Numbered from the stretch's first letter, positions 33,751-45,480 are shown. The stretch is DNA of 64,000 nt from Symsagittifera roscoffensis (GCF_963678635.1 NC_087071.1:39511797-39575796); one strand, 5' to 3'. Numbers and translations are program-made. The notes: generated by a model from the sequence alone, not told the origin.

Positions 33751-34636
33751 CCCGGGTTGACCTCCATACACCAAAACTGCTTATCATACAATTCCATACA
33801 TCAAGTGTATGGAGAAAAAGCTTGTCACACAATTTTCATACCTTTTTGAAAAACAATACAAAAAGTTAAACCATTTCTGCGGCTTGTTGAGAACAGTTGA
33901 ACAGACTGGTGACAAAAAAAAACTGATTTGAATTTTTTTTGAGAAAAATGCTTAACATAAAATTTCCACATACGACACAAAAGTTTTGTCGAAGTAAGTT
34001 TGAAAAATTGTCACAAAAAATCTTTTGTTTTTTTTTAAGCGCAAATTGAATTTTGTACGCAAACAAAAATTTTCCGAAAATTTTTTTTTGCTTGCAAAAG
34101 TTAATTTTTTGTATATATAACGTAGTCCTGGATAATGTTGGCTTTTTTTCTTTTCACTGAAATTTTTTTTTCAAAAACGCTGAAAATTCCTATTTCTTTT
34201 GTATGGCGTTTTTATGTATGCCTTGATCAATTTCTGATAATTTGAAACTTGAAAGTTGAAACTTGAAACTTGAAAGTTTGTTACTTCTGTTATATCATTT
34301 GTGAAAGACATCAGGAAGACAATTCAGGTAGTTTTCTATGCATTGTAAATGCAAGACCGTCCAACCTTTGGTGCTTTGAGAAACCAAGGTCTTTGTCACT
34401 TGTGTTCGGTTGCAAGCACAACCCAAAATTTTTCAGAAAATAAATCTACGAACAAAAAACAACTTTTCGGTTTATGGAGAAAATACCTATCAAACAATTT
34501 CCTTTTATGGGAAAATGCTTATCATAGAGTTTTCATACATTTTTCTGCATCATGGAAAAAAATTTCTAAAAAAAATTCTATGAAAAAAATTTCCATATAT
34601 GAGAATTGTATGATAAGCATTTTTGGTCAACCCGGG
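33751..34636. mobile_element. CCCGGGTTGACC-ended TIR element, copy 1
   Basis: The left end reads CCCGGGTTGACC and soon TGCTTATCATACAATTCCAT. The right end read inward gives CCCGGGTTGACC and then ATGCTTATCATACAATTC. Further copies of the TTATCATACAATT box occur inside in both directions, like repeated subterminal binding sites. Both flanks show TT. The middle (about 34300-34440) matches the inside of the element at 46395-47878 in inverted orientation. No transposase is encoded, so it looks like a non-autonomous DNA transposon of 886 bases. Confidence 0.75.
34243..34280 (+). repeat. Short tandem repeat GAAACTTGAAA
   Basis: GAAACTTGAAAGTTGAAACTT and similar words repeat at 9-12 base spacing inside the TIR element. 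Confidence 0.7.
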
Positions 34637-34769
34637 TTGGTTATGTTTAGGAAAATGGAGTCTGGAGACTGAAAGGTCCTACCCGATTCGAGGTCCGCAA
34701 CTTAAAAAAAGACCAGCGAAACCAAAACTTAGCACTTCCAGACTGGCTTGATTTTATACTTAAAGTTTT

Positions 34770-34960
34770 CTTGGGCTTGACAATTCAAAACCTGGTTGGC
34801 AATTTAAAACTTGGCAATTCAAGACATGTGCGACTGAAAAAAAAACAATCGCGATCGGTGTCATATAAAATATTGACGCAAACAGTATAATTAAAAATTG
34901 CCAATTTCGTGTCGGCTCGACTGCAGTCCAAAATTTTTTCCTGATTTTGCGCCCCCAGTT
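34770..34960 (-). repeat. Inverted dispersed repeat, right arm
   Basis: The reverse complement of this stretch matches 32460-32660 (GGACTGCAGTCG, AATTATACTGTTT, GTCTTGAATTGCCAAG) with perhaps a quarter of the bases changed. It may be the second arm of an old foldback element or an independent copy. Confidence 0.55.
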
Positions 34961-35892
34961 TTTATTATCAGAAGCCACGCCATCCTTCTGATCTTCAATG
35001 TTTTCTTAAATTGTTCTTCTGGTGTCGCTCATTTCAGTCTGTTTTTAAATTCTTATGTAAGAAAAACAGGGGTAGCAGCCAACCAGAATTGAATTTTTAA
35101 AAGGCTAATTAACTCGAATATACGTCAAAAGATTGAACTCACTGTTAAAAACGTACATAAAAGATTAACTTGGACTGACATTTTCTGCAAAACTATTCCA
35201 AAACACGCAAAGAACGCTCACCGCGGGTCACTGTCAAATAGTAAAAAAAGTGTTATTTTTGCTTTTGATTTGCACAATCCATTGAGCCAATGAAAACAGC
35301 GTTCGAAATTTTAGAGCGATTCGGCTGTTCCAATTTTGCAGTCATTCGATGATTAGAAGTAAGAAATTCATATTTACAAAATTAGTTGAAAAGAGCAATC
35401 GCCTAAGTTGAAAAAATACTGCATCCAAAAAACAGTTTTTTGATCGAACTTGACTATCAAGTTTGTCTAAGACGTCAAAAATACATGCAAAACTCTGCCT
35501 AAACTGATAAAGATGCCTTTTAATTAATTCTGTTTATCTACGTGTTTGTTGCAACTCACTGTATCATTAACACCACACTGCAAGTTTTATTTATTCAGGT
35601 TATGTAGAACTTCTTCGGCTCGTGGTGCTGCTTGTATGAAGACCTCTTTGGGTTCGTTGTATTGAATTTATGCTTCAGATTTCAAAGACGAACAGAATGC
35701 AGTGTTCGACCGAATATCCCTGACTCAAGGTAGGGGTTTGAATCGAAAATCGCAAACTTTCGCAAGTTTTCGCAGACTTGTTTGGCAAGCTAAATTTGAT
35801 CGATCACAGTTAAAAGATACCGCAACTACAGTTGGATTTTAGTTCAAATGTTGTCGAAACGCATCTCGATTATGCGATCTCTAGCAATGTCA
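34961..35892. other. No gene seen
   Basis: AT-rich sequence with no supported gene. At about 35700, TTCGACCGAATATCCCTGACTC resembles the reverse complement of text near 30885-30900, hinting at a larger inverted arrangement with the region right of the gap. Confidence 0.35.
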
Positions 35893-36215
35893 AACCATAT
35901 CCAAGTACGTTAAGTCACGGTCCGAACATATCTCAGCCACGTTGGAAAATGTCTCAAGCGTGATCGACAGACATCCCTAGTATGGCCAAAATCTACCTGA
36001 GTTTGGTCGATCACGACCAAAACATACCTCAGTCACTGTTGATCATTTTCGAAACATATATCAAGCACGACAAAAAAAATACCTCAAGCACGGTTGAAAC
36101 TGGCCCTAACGCAGTCGATTTTGATGACGATCAGATCATATCCAAACATAACAGAGAAACACCAAAACACACGTCGAGCACGGTCAAATTATACCCAAAC
36201 TCGAGCACAGTTTAA
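35893..36215 (+). repeat. Degenerate minisatellite, about 30-36 bp units
   Basis: Units of the form AAAACATACCTCAGTCACGGT recur about eight times (AACATATCTCAGCCACG, AATGTCTCAAGCGTG, AAAATACCTCAAGCACGG and so on). They are strongly diverged, so the array is old. The same unit appears inverted at 30612-30700. Confidence 0.7.
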
Positions 36216-37197
36216 AAAAAGTTTTAATTTATTTCATACTTTGTTGCGCTTCTTTGCGAAACTTGCGAGACTATCGAGCAAAAATCATTACCTATCGAAT
36301 TGTTTTTCATTTTGGGAAACCTTAAAAAACACAGAATGCGTACAAAAACCTTGCAGATGATTCAATACAAAGTATTATTTAAAAAATTGAATTTTTTTCT
36401 ATGTCATGAAAATTACGTTACTTGAAAGTCAAAACATACCGATGTTCTGCCAGAAATGTCCAAAACATGCATCGTGTATGATCTAATTATACATTTAGCA
36501 ACCGCCGGAACTAATTCCCGTCTCAACCAATACATTCATTTTTGTGATTTAATCTAATTGACTTTTAATAGAATATATTGCATGTTTTCTAATTCAATCG
36601 TTGCGGCATCCCAATTTGAATAATTGTGTCAAATCGCGTATCTCAAGCTATAATTGAAGTATACTCAAAGTAGACAGATGATTTAAAATTTAACTCGATC
36701 GACACGATTGAAAAATAAAGTGAACACTTCGAGCCAAAATTAGCATTTCAGCCAAATTGAAATGTGGCCTCGCGAGTCTTCTTAAGGCTTTTGTAAGGGT
36801 TGGGTGTTATCTCTTGAATCTTCTTTTGAAAAAATTGTACGGATCCAAGCATAAGAATTTTTTCATTTTTTGGGAAGTTTTAGATTTTGTGTAACTTTAC
36901 GCCAAGTTGGTCAGAGAAGTTTCAAAGTGAGGCCATGGAATAAGTCACACACTGAAAATAATCAATTGTGTTCTTCGCAAAATCAATGACCCTATCTGGT
37001 ACAACTTTTTTCAACATGAATATAAGAAAAGTAAAAAATTTTCTATGCTATCATCATGATCGACCAAAATCAAACAAAGAAAACTTTTAATGTTTTTCGC
37101 CGTCTATTCAATTAAATTAGACTATGAGAAAAACCTTTCTATTTGTGACTTGAGAAAATTTTAGTTTGATTGATAATCATGATGGGAAAAATATATT
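36216..37197. other. No gene seen
   Basis: AT-rich sequence with no recognised gene or repeat family. Confidence 0.4.
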
Positions 37198-37855
37198 TTA
37201 AACAAGTCTTTCAATCAATTTGGAACGATTTCTAAGACGGATTAAATCTCCGCTTACGCACGTTAATTGTCTCAAATTGGCCGAAATGCGAAATGGCAAT
37301 CCTTAGACCCCCATATTTTTATACAAAAAATATTTCACAGGTGAGACATATTTTCAAATTTAAACTCAGGACAGCAATACCTTTTGAATGATATTTAAAA
37401 AATCCGTCATTAATGGTTAGTTAAAAAGTCGAAATTTGTCTGAGGAAAAAACCCACCACGAGCTAAAGTTTTAGGTTACTTTTGTTACAAAAGTCGGAAC
37501 AATAAGTTGATATTTCAAAATACGATATAAAAATGTTTCTTTTTGTTCCGACTTTCTTAACGAAAGTGACACACTATTTGTGCTCGGGGGTGGTTTTTTT
37601 CTTCACTTAATTTTTGACTTTTTAACAGGACCTTTTGACAGAATTTTTTTCTATCATTCAATAGATTTTGTTGTCCTGAGCCTAAAATTGAAAAGATATT
37701 TCACCTGTTGTCTTTTTTTGTAAAATTATGGGGCTTAAAGATTGCCATTTTGACAAATTTGGGACAATTAACGCGCGATATATTTTGCACTATTAACGAG
37801 TAAGCGGAGATTTATTTCGTCTCAGAAATTGTTCCAAATCGGTTGAAAGAACCCT
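37198..37855. mobile_element. Foldback element of repeat family R
   Basis: The left arm (37198 to about 37497) read as reverse complement matches the right arm (about 37539-37855) at roughly 75-80%, with about 40 bases of loop. Shared words include TTGTTCCGACTTT, GACAATTAACG and AAGCGGAGATTTA. The right arm continues to about 38180 as a copy of family R, which also occurs at 40505-41280 and 44935-45480. No protein is encoded. Confidence 0.75.
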
Positions 37856-38180
37856 ATTTGCCATAATTGATTTGTTTGTAGGAGCGAAATTTATCCTTAT
37901 GTACTTGATATGGCGTGTGGGGGGTAATTTCAAAAAAGAATAACAATTTTTTTTTCATTTCATTTTAATAAATTTATTTTTTTTATGTTATTTTTTTTTG
38001 CTCCATAAAACTTAAAAGGCAGTCGGAACATTCAAGAACTTCCCCGATACGAGCAGTCTTGTTTATAATTAGTAGACAAATGCTGGTCATACAATTCTAT
38101 AGTTGTAAAAATAAAAGTGCTAGCCATACATCTTTGTTTTACCTTTTTCAATTATCCATGCGGCACCAAACGTTGTTTGA
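37539..38180 (+). repeat. Family R repeat, copy 2
   Basis: This starts TTGTTCCGACTTTC and runs through GGGACAATTAACGCGCGATAT, ATATGGCGTGTGGGGGG, GGCAGTCGGAACATTCAAG and CCATGCGGCACCAAAC. Its left half is the right arm of the foldback at 37198-37855. Confidence 0.75.
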
Positions 38181-40504
38181 AAACAGTGCAGAAAAGTATG
38201 CTCATTGTCTGTGCTTTTCCATAGAGACATCTTTCACATGTGTTAGGAGTTCTTTTTGAAGGAATTCTGATTTGTAGTAGACCGTTTTTGAAAATTGTCT
38301 AAAAGCACCGTGGGCGCCTACCCATACAAATTTGGAGGTGAGCCCAACAAAAAATTGCAATTTTTTGGGATAAAACTATCCAAAAACTGACTACAAACGT
38401 CATGCATGGTCTGTTTACTTGTTCAAGTTTTGTCTGAAGCTCTGAACTATCTTCTTTACAATAATCTGACCGAGCCCGGAAAATTAGTATACTCGAAATT
38501 AAAAGTTTTATAAAATTTTTTGAATTTTTTTCAGAACTATTGCACCTTCTAGAAAGTTCTTGATTCACCCATGGTTTTGATAATGAAACTGTTTTTCAAA
38601 CAGATTTTTGGTTGAATAGCAACGGAGAGTAATTGGCGTCAAATGGTGGCTAGCAATTGGAATATTGTCAGATAATGGGAGATTACATGTATCAAAGTTG
38701 AGTCACTTGTACATCTGGTGCAACGCATGCTTGGCGGTTTTGACGCCAATATTTTATTTCCTAACGCTTCCGTTCAGAGTGTTAAAAAATTTTTACCTCT
38801 TTACCAGCAGAAAATTTGACTTTCTCAGAAAAGACTATATGTATAGAATTAAGTAGCTTTCAAAGTAAAGCAAAAGTAATAGGACTACAATTGGCTTGTA
38901 GGTACAAATGAAGTTACAAGATCGAAACGTATGTGAAAACTGGTGAAAAATTTAATCGGGTTATCATCCAGAGGCAATCTAGAACTTGTCACGATGAATA
39001 AGGGAAATCTTAAAAAAACATTGGCCTCTCAAATTGATTTTCCTAGCTATCGCAACACAATTTTTTTGAAAAAACAGCCCAAGTTTTTGAAAGAACAGGA
39101 CAGTTCAGGCAGCAACTGGACTGTTTATTTTGCAAATTTAGAGCACTTTTTTAACCTTACTTTTGTTTTAAATTGCCGCGCAAAACGCCTCAGTTATACT
39201 CAAAAATGGTCAATAATATTTTAAATTCTTCAAAACAAGATCCCGCAACTCCGATCTTGCTGTAATTCATATCAAAATTGAACATAGCAATTAAAATAAA
39301 CGCTGAATTTTTGAAAATATTTTTTACCCTACAACTTATTTTTTATATCTAAGTTTTTCTTTGTCAAATTGTCCAAAAAATCAACTTAAGGAGTTATCGA
39401 ATCTGTTTTTTTTAATTTGCACTATCGGCATGTATTCTTTACCACAGGTGATGCCCATTTTTTTGCAAGCTTGCTTGAATCAAAATTTATCTTGGTTGCA
39501 ATATTCTACAAAATCGGGCGGAATCTTGCCCAAATAAAAAATTAACAATCCCACAGCGAAGCTGACTTGTCTTTTCTAGACGATTTGACAATTTTACATC
39601 TCATTTTCAAACAGTGTCGCGCTTTCCTATTTTTTTGTGCTGAAATAAATGTAATTGCGCCCATTTTTGAAGCATTCTGTACAATTAAATGGAAAAAAAT
39701 GGAACTCTCGGTTCAAGAACTGAATAAAAATAGGAAACGCTAAAAAAATCTTCTTTCGTAAATGGCTTGCTACTTGGGCTGCTTCATGACCTAAATTGAT
39801 GCTATTGTACGTAAACTACCCTATCCTATTTGATTGATTCTGCTGGTTTGTGTTGCGAGATCTTACAGTGCTTTTGCAATATCTCTAAAAATTTTACATT
39901 AATCTTGCGATAAATTTATAAAGTTACGTCAGAAAAAAGTTTGCCCTACAACAGGTATGCTGATGACGGAAATGTTTTAGTTTTTGTGAAGTTATCAAAC
40001 TTCATATTCAAAAGTATTAAAACGGCATTCCTATATCAGCCTTTATGCCATTCAACGTGTTAGAATAGTGGATAAGGTAATTTCACCGGGCTTTTCTTTT
40101 CCTGATTCCGTTTACACTTTTATAGCCATCAATCTTGGCTGCTTTCGCGTGTCTTCGAGACTCATTCTAAATCTTAGGTCTTAAGTACTCCAAAAAATAT
40201 TGGAATAGTTGGATGCTAAATGGCGAAATTTCTCTAATTATTCTTGAAAAGCACCCAGTTAAGCATTAGATGGGTTTTGGCTGGTGCGCAAAAGTTTGCG
40301 AAATTGAATGACAATCTAAACTTTAGAGTCAAACGCTGAGCCAATTTTTTTTTTGAATTCTATGGACAGATGCGGGCTTTCAAATGATAAACAATTTCCA
40401 GTGAAAATCGCTGGTATTTAAAATTCAGCACAGGTTTGCTTATTTTTGAAACACTTTTGCAGAGACCTATTACAAAGTGCTAAATCTGCCAAATTTAATG
40501 GAAC
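38181..40504. other. No gene seen
   Basis: About 2.3 kb of AT-rich sequence without supported genes. A stretch at about 39820 (ACCCTATCCTATTTGATTGATT) faintly resembles the end of the TA-flanked element at 31107, but no second end was found. Confidence 0.4.
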
Positions 40505-41280
40505 TCACCATAGCCTTTAGTAACGGAATATTTGTGCTTGGACTGGCTTTTTCTCTCAGACCAATTTCGACTCTTTAAAAAGCCTTTTTTGACGGAATTA
40601 ATTGAATCTTTCAAAGGCTATTGTTGTATTGAGCTTAAATTTGAAAAAATATTTTACTTGTGATCATTTTTCATTAAGTTTTGGGGGTTTAAAGATTGCA
40701 ATTTTGACCCATTTGGGACAATTAAAGCGCGAATTTTGTCGCAACATTTACGAATAGGCGGAGATTTAATACGTTTCAGAAATTGTTCCAAATTGTTCAA
40801 GGAAGCTTTTTCGCCATAATTGATTTGTTTCTAGGAGCGAAATCTATCCTTATGTATTTGATATGGCGTGTGGGGGGATTTTTTCAAAAAAAAACAATTT
40901 TTATGTTTTTTTTTTCATTTCATTTTATTAAATTTTTTTTTATGTTAATTTTTTTGCTCTTTAAACCTTAAAATGCAGTCGGAACATTCAAGATTTTCCC
41001 TGATACGAGCAGTCTTGATTATAATTAGTAGACGAATGCTAGTCATACAACTCTATAGTTGTAAAAATAAAATTGCTAGCCATACATCTTTGTTTTACCA
41101 TTTTCAATTATCCATGCGGCACCAAACTATGCGTAATCTATCTTTTTTTCGTGATGTGGCTTGTGAGGGTAATTTTAGTTTTCCTTGATTACATTTAATT
41201 TTTTCTTCTTATTACTGCTCCTTAAAACTTAAAAGGCATCCGGAACCTTCAGAATTTCGCCCTGATACTAGCAGTTTTGT
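40505..41280 (+). repeat. Family R repeat, copy 3
   Basis: This is parallel to 37539-38180 with the same landmarks (GTAACGGAATATTTGTGCT, GGACAATTAAAGCGCG, ATATGGCGTGTGGGGGGA, CCATGCGGCACCAAAC). After about 41140 a second partial run of the GGCAGTCGGAACATTCAAG landmark follows (GGCATCCGGAACCTTCAG). Confidence 0.7.
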
Positions 41281-41336
41281 TAATGCCTCTAACTTGCGTC
41301 TATTGAATTCAGAGGTGAACAAGCGCACTCTTTGCT

Positions 41337-41814
41337 ACCCGAACCGAGCGCCCATAGACTCTAATCGATTGTAATGGATTTCCGAGACAAAAATAATCCA
41401 TTATAATCCATTACAGATGTAAAATTCAGACCACGAAATCGATTATATTGCCATTTTAATCCATTATTTTTGTCATTGAAATCGATTTTTTTTGCCAAGA
41501 TAATTTTATGAAACGTGAAGCAGCTGCACTAAAGAGAAAATGTGATAACTTCAATGAAAACGGTATTTTCATGAATAACCCCTCAAAAAAATCCAATATA
41601 ATCGATTATAATGGATTTTATTGGCATAAAAAATTATGATTATAAATCATTTTAATAGATTCATAATCGATTATAATGGATTATATTGACATAAAAAAAT
41701 TTTGGGATTATAATCAATTTTTAATGGATCTTATCCATTATTTTGTCATTTTATAGATGCTGGCCATATTATGACAACATAATCGATTATGATCCATGGG
41801 CGCTCGGTGCGGGT
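41337..41814. mobile_element. ATAATCGATT foldback element, GAGCGCCCAT ends
   Basis: The left end ACCCGAACCGAGCGCCCAT and the right end read inward, ACCCGCACCGAGCGCCCAT, are inverted copies matching at about 29 of the first 34 bases. The interior is almost entirely TAATCGATTATAATGGATT words in both directions, so most of the 478 bases could fold back. No flanking target duplication was clear. No coding capacity. Confidence 0.75.
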
Positions 41815-42360
41815 CTCTCCTTTTGTGGACAAAATTTAACGTATAAGTCTTAAAGTTTTACTGTTCCATTATGTTCCATTTTCTAAGAAAACTGGCTGTG
41901 TAGTTCAGAAGTGAGCAAGCACAGAAATTGCTCATTTAAATGTGGACAAAATAGAAAGTATTCGTCAAATTTTTCCAATGGAGGCGGAGCAAAAAGCAGA
42001 ATGGTCTAAGAGCATAATGGGTCCAAGAGCAGAACAACGGTAAAATATTAACTGTTATTGTTTAATACGGGCTAACTGTTTGAGCAATTAGTATAATCGT
42101 CAATAACACCAAGAAAATGAATGAAATATGCATGTTTTGAATAATTTTATCAACTTTTTATAAATTCAATTTTAAAAAAATCTTGATTAAATTATTCAAA
42201 TTATGCATAAACTACTGCTTATTTGGTAATATTGACAATTCTTATACTTGATTTACCGATTAGCATAAAAAATTTGACGTTTTTCTTGTTTTTCTGCTCT
42301 TGGACCCTTTCTGCTCTTAGACCAGTCTGCCTATTGACTGCCCACCTTTTCCAATTTGCC
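41815..42360. other. No gene seen
   Basis: AT-rich spacer between two foldback elements. No supported gene. Confidence 0.4.
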
Positions 42361-42857
42361 ACCCGCACCGGAGTTCCATGGATAATAATCGATTATAATG
42401 GAAAAATGTTGTCTAAAATGTTGTCATTATAATCCATTATAATCCATTATAATCCATTATTGTGACAAATTTAGACCACGTAATCGATTACGTGTTCATT
42501 AAAATCGATTTTTTTGAAAAATAAAAATCCATTATAATCAATTATAATCGATTATAATCCATTCTTTTTGTCACTGAAATAGATTATTTTTGCCAAAATA
42601 ATCCATTATAATCTATTGCATTTTTAGAACTAAATTCGACTATTTTTTCAAAATATTGCAAATTTTGCGAGAAAATTGGGCTCTTTTTCCTTCCACCCCC
42701 ACCCGCAAATTTATCAATTTGAAATTATTGTTCACTTTGTCCGATTGTCATGAAAATTGACATGCAGACTGATTAGGCCATAACAAAATTATTTGGTCCT
42801 CACAATTAACCTTGTAAAACTACTCGTTAGACTATGAAATTCATGTTTGTGCGAGGT

Positions 42858-42879
42858 GGGGGGGGGGGGGGGGGGGGGG
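42858..42879 (+). repeat. Homopolymer run of 22 G
   Basis: Twenty-two consecutive G bases. The length is uncertain, because such runs are error-prone in sequencing. Confidence 0.85.
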
Positions 42880-42974
42880 AAATGAAAAAGAGCCGAAAAT
42901 TGCAGAATTTATGCCATGTCTTTTATTACATGGCATGTCTCAACGTCATCCCCTCGCCCCCTCAAACTTCCTCC

Positions 42975-43140
42975 CTCCCCCTCAGCTGGAGGGGGAGAAG
43001 CTGTGGGGGGGGGGTTGCTGTAGGGGGGGTCGCCAACTTCCGAGGACTGGTAAACTGGGGGAGGGTAAATGGTGGGAGGGGGAGTAAGCGGTGGGGTGGG
43101 GGGTAGTAAACTAGGGGCTTAACTGGGGGGGGGGGGTAAA
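42975..43140 (+). repeat. G-rich island, quadruplex-prone
   Basis: Many runs of four or more G (GGAGGGGGAG, TGGGGGGGGGG, AGGGGGGGTCG, GGGGTGGGGGG) are packed into about 165 bases on the plus strand, in sharp contrast with the AT-rich surroundings. Confidence 0.8.
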
Positions 43141-43674
43141 AAAACTGGGTTAAAAAAACCTATAATTATTATCCATGGAACTCCGGCGGGGGAAGCTATG
43201 AAAATCTAATTCAAACCCCTGAAAATTTAGTTTCATTAGGTTTTTGGTTAAAAAAACAGTGAAATGAAGTGTTAGTTAAACTGCGATGAATTTAAAAAAG
43301 TGGAGACAAAAAAATATAAATTTTATTCTGAAATGTAACATTTTGTGAAACGTAATTCGTAGCAACTGCACTAAACAGGGAATGAGATAATTTTGAGCAA
43401 AATTGTAAATTTCAAGAATAACCCTTCGAAAAATCCATTATAATCGATTATAATCGATTAAAAATGGATTATTTCGCCTCGAAAACAAGTTTCATTTTCT
43501 TTCAAAAATAATCGATTATAATCGATTATAATCGATTGTATTCGGATTTTATTGAATAGAAAAATAGTTTCACTATAATCCCTTTTCAATCGATTACAAT
43601 CGATTATTATCAATTGAGACAGACCACGAAAATTCAATCTAATCGATTATTATCCATGGAACTCCGGTGCGGGT

Positions 43675-44934
43675 AAGACGTCTTGTTCCACCCTGTTACG
43701 TGATAGAAATTGGAAAATGAGGCCTGAAATGTAGCTGACTCTATAACATTTAACAATTGCGTCGTTTGCTAAACCAATGTTTCTACTTGGTGCAAGTTAT
43801 GGCGACAGAGGACGCAAAAACAAATTTCAAATACTTTTCGTATGAGCTGATAACCCTCGACCAAAAGCAAACAAACCAATTTGATTTCTCCGTTTGCTTT
43901 CTTTCATAAATTTAATTTCAGTGCGTGTGCTTATTGATTGATATACTCATTTCAGTGGAATTTCGGTGAGTGTTCAAAAGTTTCATGATCCCATTAATTC
44001 CCAAAATAAGCAAGACGGTTCGTGTTAGAGCAAAGCCACGAATGTTCCCACTGACTTTTGACGTTGGAAAATTGACCAAATAAAATTTCTGATTGTCAAG
44101 TTGTGGAAAATCATGCATTTTTTGTTTTTCTCTTTTTTTTGGTTCTTAGTTTTACCATCTAACAAAAGCCGTGTTAAATACATAGTAATCAATTTTGTTC
44201 TCATAGTTCATTAAGAATAGCAATATGCTTGTCTTACAAAAGATCCCTTACCTTAATATCCCAAACGAGAAGTTCCCAAAAATCAGTACAGTTTAAATTT
44301 AGTTATCTCAAATTTGCGTTGTTTTTTAATAGCGAGAACCTAATTGAGATTTCATTACTCCCGATTTTTTTCTGCTTACATTTTGATCATGATGTTTGTT
44401 CATAACTCATGGGAATTTTTAAATTGGCGTGGGATCTTACGTTATGGGCAATTTTTGTACAAGGATTCTTTTGGTACGGTATCTTTTGTCATAGGAGCTT
44501 TTATTATGTTATCTTTTGTCCTGACACCGTTTATTCAACTAGCCGCTATCGCTTTATTAGGACGAAATATACTGTGCGTTTCTATCCCAAATTGAACTAT
44601 ATTGATCAATCATTCTTGTAGTCTAGATATCAATCAATCATTAAGAGCAGTATGCGCAGCTGATTTCTTATATTTCGATATATTTTGACATTAATATCTT
44701 CCAGATGATATTAAAAACTCCGCGAAGTTCTTGAGTTGTGAAATCGATTTTAGTCTGGAGGATAAAACAGTACCGATCAAAAATAAAGCATCTCTTTCTT
44801 CAAAGTTTGATCAAAAAGCAGTCAAAATGCTCCAAAAACTGTTCAAATGGACAAAGACTACCAACTCGACTTTTTATTGCAACTTTGACAATCCTCTAAG
44901 AGTGCCTCTGTTAGCGCAATTGCTGTTCACTAAT
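43675..44934. other. Unique sequence, no firm gene
   Basis: This interval lacks the repeats seen on either side. It contains two weak coding candidates on opposite strands (about 43918-44118 minus and 44391-44595 plus). Neither has a recognisable family, so they are not called as genes here beyond the separate entry for the plus-strand one. Confidence 0.35.
44391..44595 (+). other. Possible membrane peptide or exon
   Basis: Starting from an ATG at 44391, about 68 codons encode two hydrophobic runs (FVIGAFIMLSFVLTPF and IQLAAIALLG) after WEFLNWRGILRYGQF. A pyrimidine-rich tract ending in AG (TTGTTTTTTAATAG, about 44320-44333) precedes the frame and could be a splice acceptor. No family is recognised and chance is a real alternative in AT-rich DNA. 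Confidence 0.15.
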
Positions 44935-45480
44935 TTGTCGTTGTTCCGACTTTCGGTACGAAAGTAACGGAATATTTGTGCTCGGGGTGGATTGTTTTTT
45001 CTTTTTTCGACTTTTTAACTAGTCATTTTTGATGGAAATTTTTTATATCATTCGAAAGCTATTGTTGGCCTGAGCTTGAATTTGAAAAGATATTTTACGT
45101 GTCATCATTTTTCGTAGAGTTATGAGGGTTTACCAATTTGACCAATTTGGGACAACTAACGCGCGATATAATTCGCGCTATTAACGCGTAGGCGGAGACT
45201 TAATCCGTCTTAGAAATCGTTCCAAATTGTTTGTAAGAAGCTTATTTACCATAAGTGATTTATTACAACGAGCGAAATCTATTGTTTTGTACTGTATATG
45301 GCCAGGGGGGATGATTTTCATAGAAAAAGTTTCAAATTTTAGAAATTTTTTTTTTCATTTTATTTTATTTCATTTATTTTTTTATCTTGTTTATGTTATT
45401 ACTGCTCCATAAACGTTAAAAGGCAGTCGAAATTTTCAAGGTTTTGCCCTGATACGAGCAGTTTTGTTTGAATTTAGGCC
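44935..45480 (+). repeat. Family R repeat, copy 4
   Basis: This begins TCGTTGTTCCGACTTTC and carries the landmarks GTGCTCGGGGTGG, GGACAACTAACGCGCGATAT, GGCGGAGACTTAATCCG and GATACGAGCAGTTTTG in the same order as copies 2 and 3, at lower identity. Confidence 0.7.

Larger units (their letters stand above)
42361..43674. mobile_element. ATAATCGATT foldback element, CCGGAGTTCC ends
   Basis: The first 35 bases (ACCCGCACCGGAGTTCCATG and on) equal the reverse complement of the last 35 bases without a mismatch. The arms (about 42361-42620 and 43430-43674) are made of ATCGATTATAATCC words. A third copy of the end motif, CCATGGAACTCCGGCGGGGG, lies at about 43172-43192, so one element may be nested in or fused with another. 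The middle holds a G run and G-rich islands. Confidence 0.8.

Noticed and set aside
39815-39950. Second copy of the TA-flanked CCCTAGT element
   Set aside because: Only a loose likeness at one end (ACCCTATCC, GATTGATT); no inverted partner was found.
20160-43674. ATAATCGATT word arrays as a CRISPR-like or simple satellite array
   Set aside because: Units are irregular, self-complementary and bounded by inverted ends, which fits foldback elements and not spacer-repeat arrays.
43918-44118. Minus-strand peptide with a hydrophobic run
   Set aside because: It is 66 codons, has no family signature and sits in AT-rich DNA where such frames are expected by chance.
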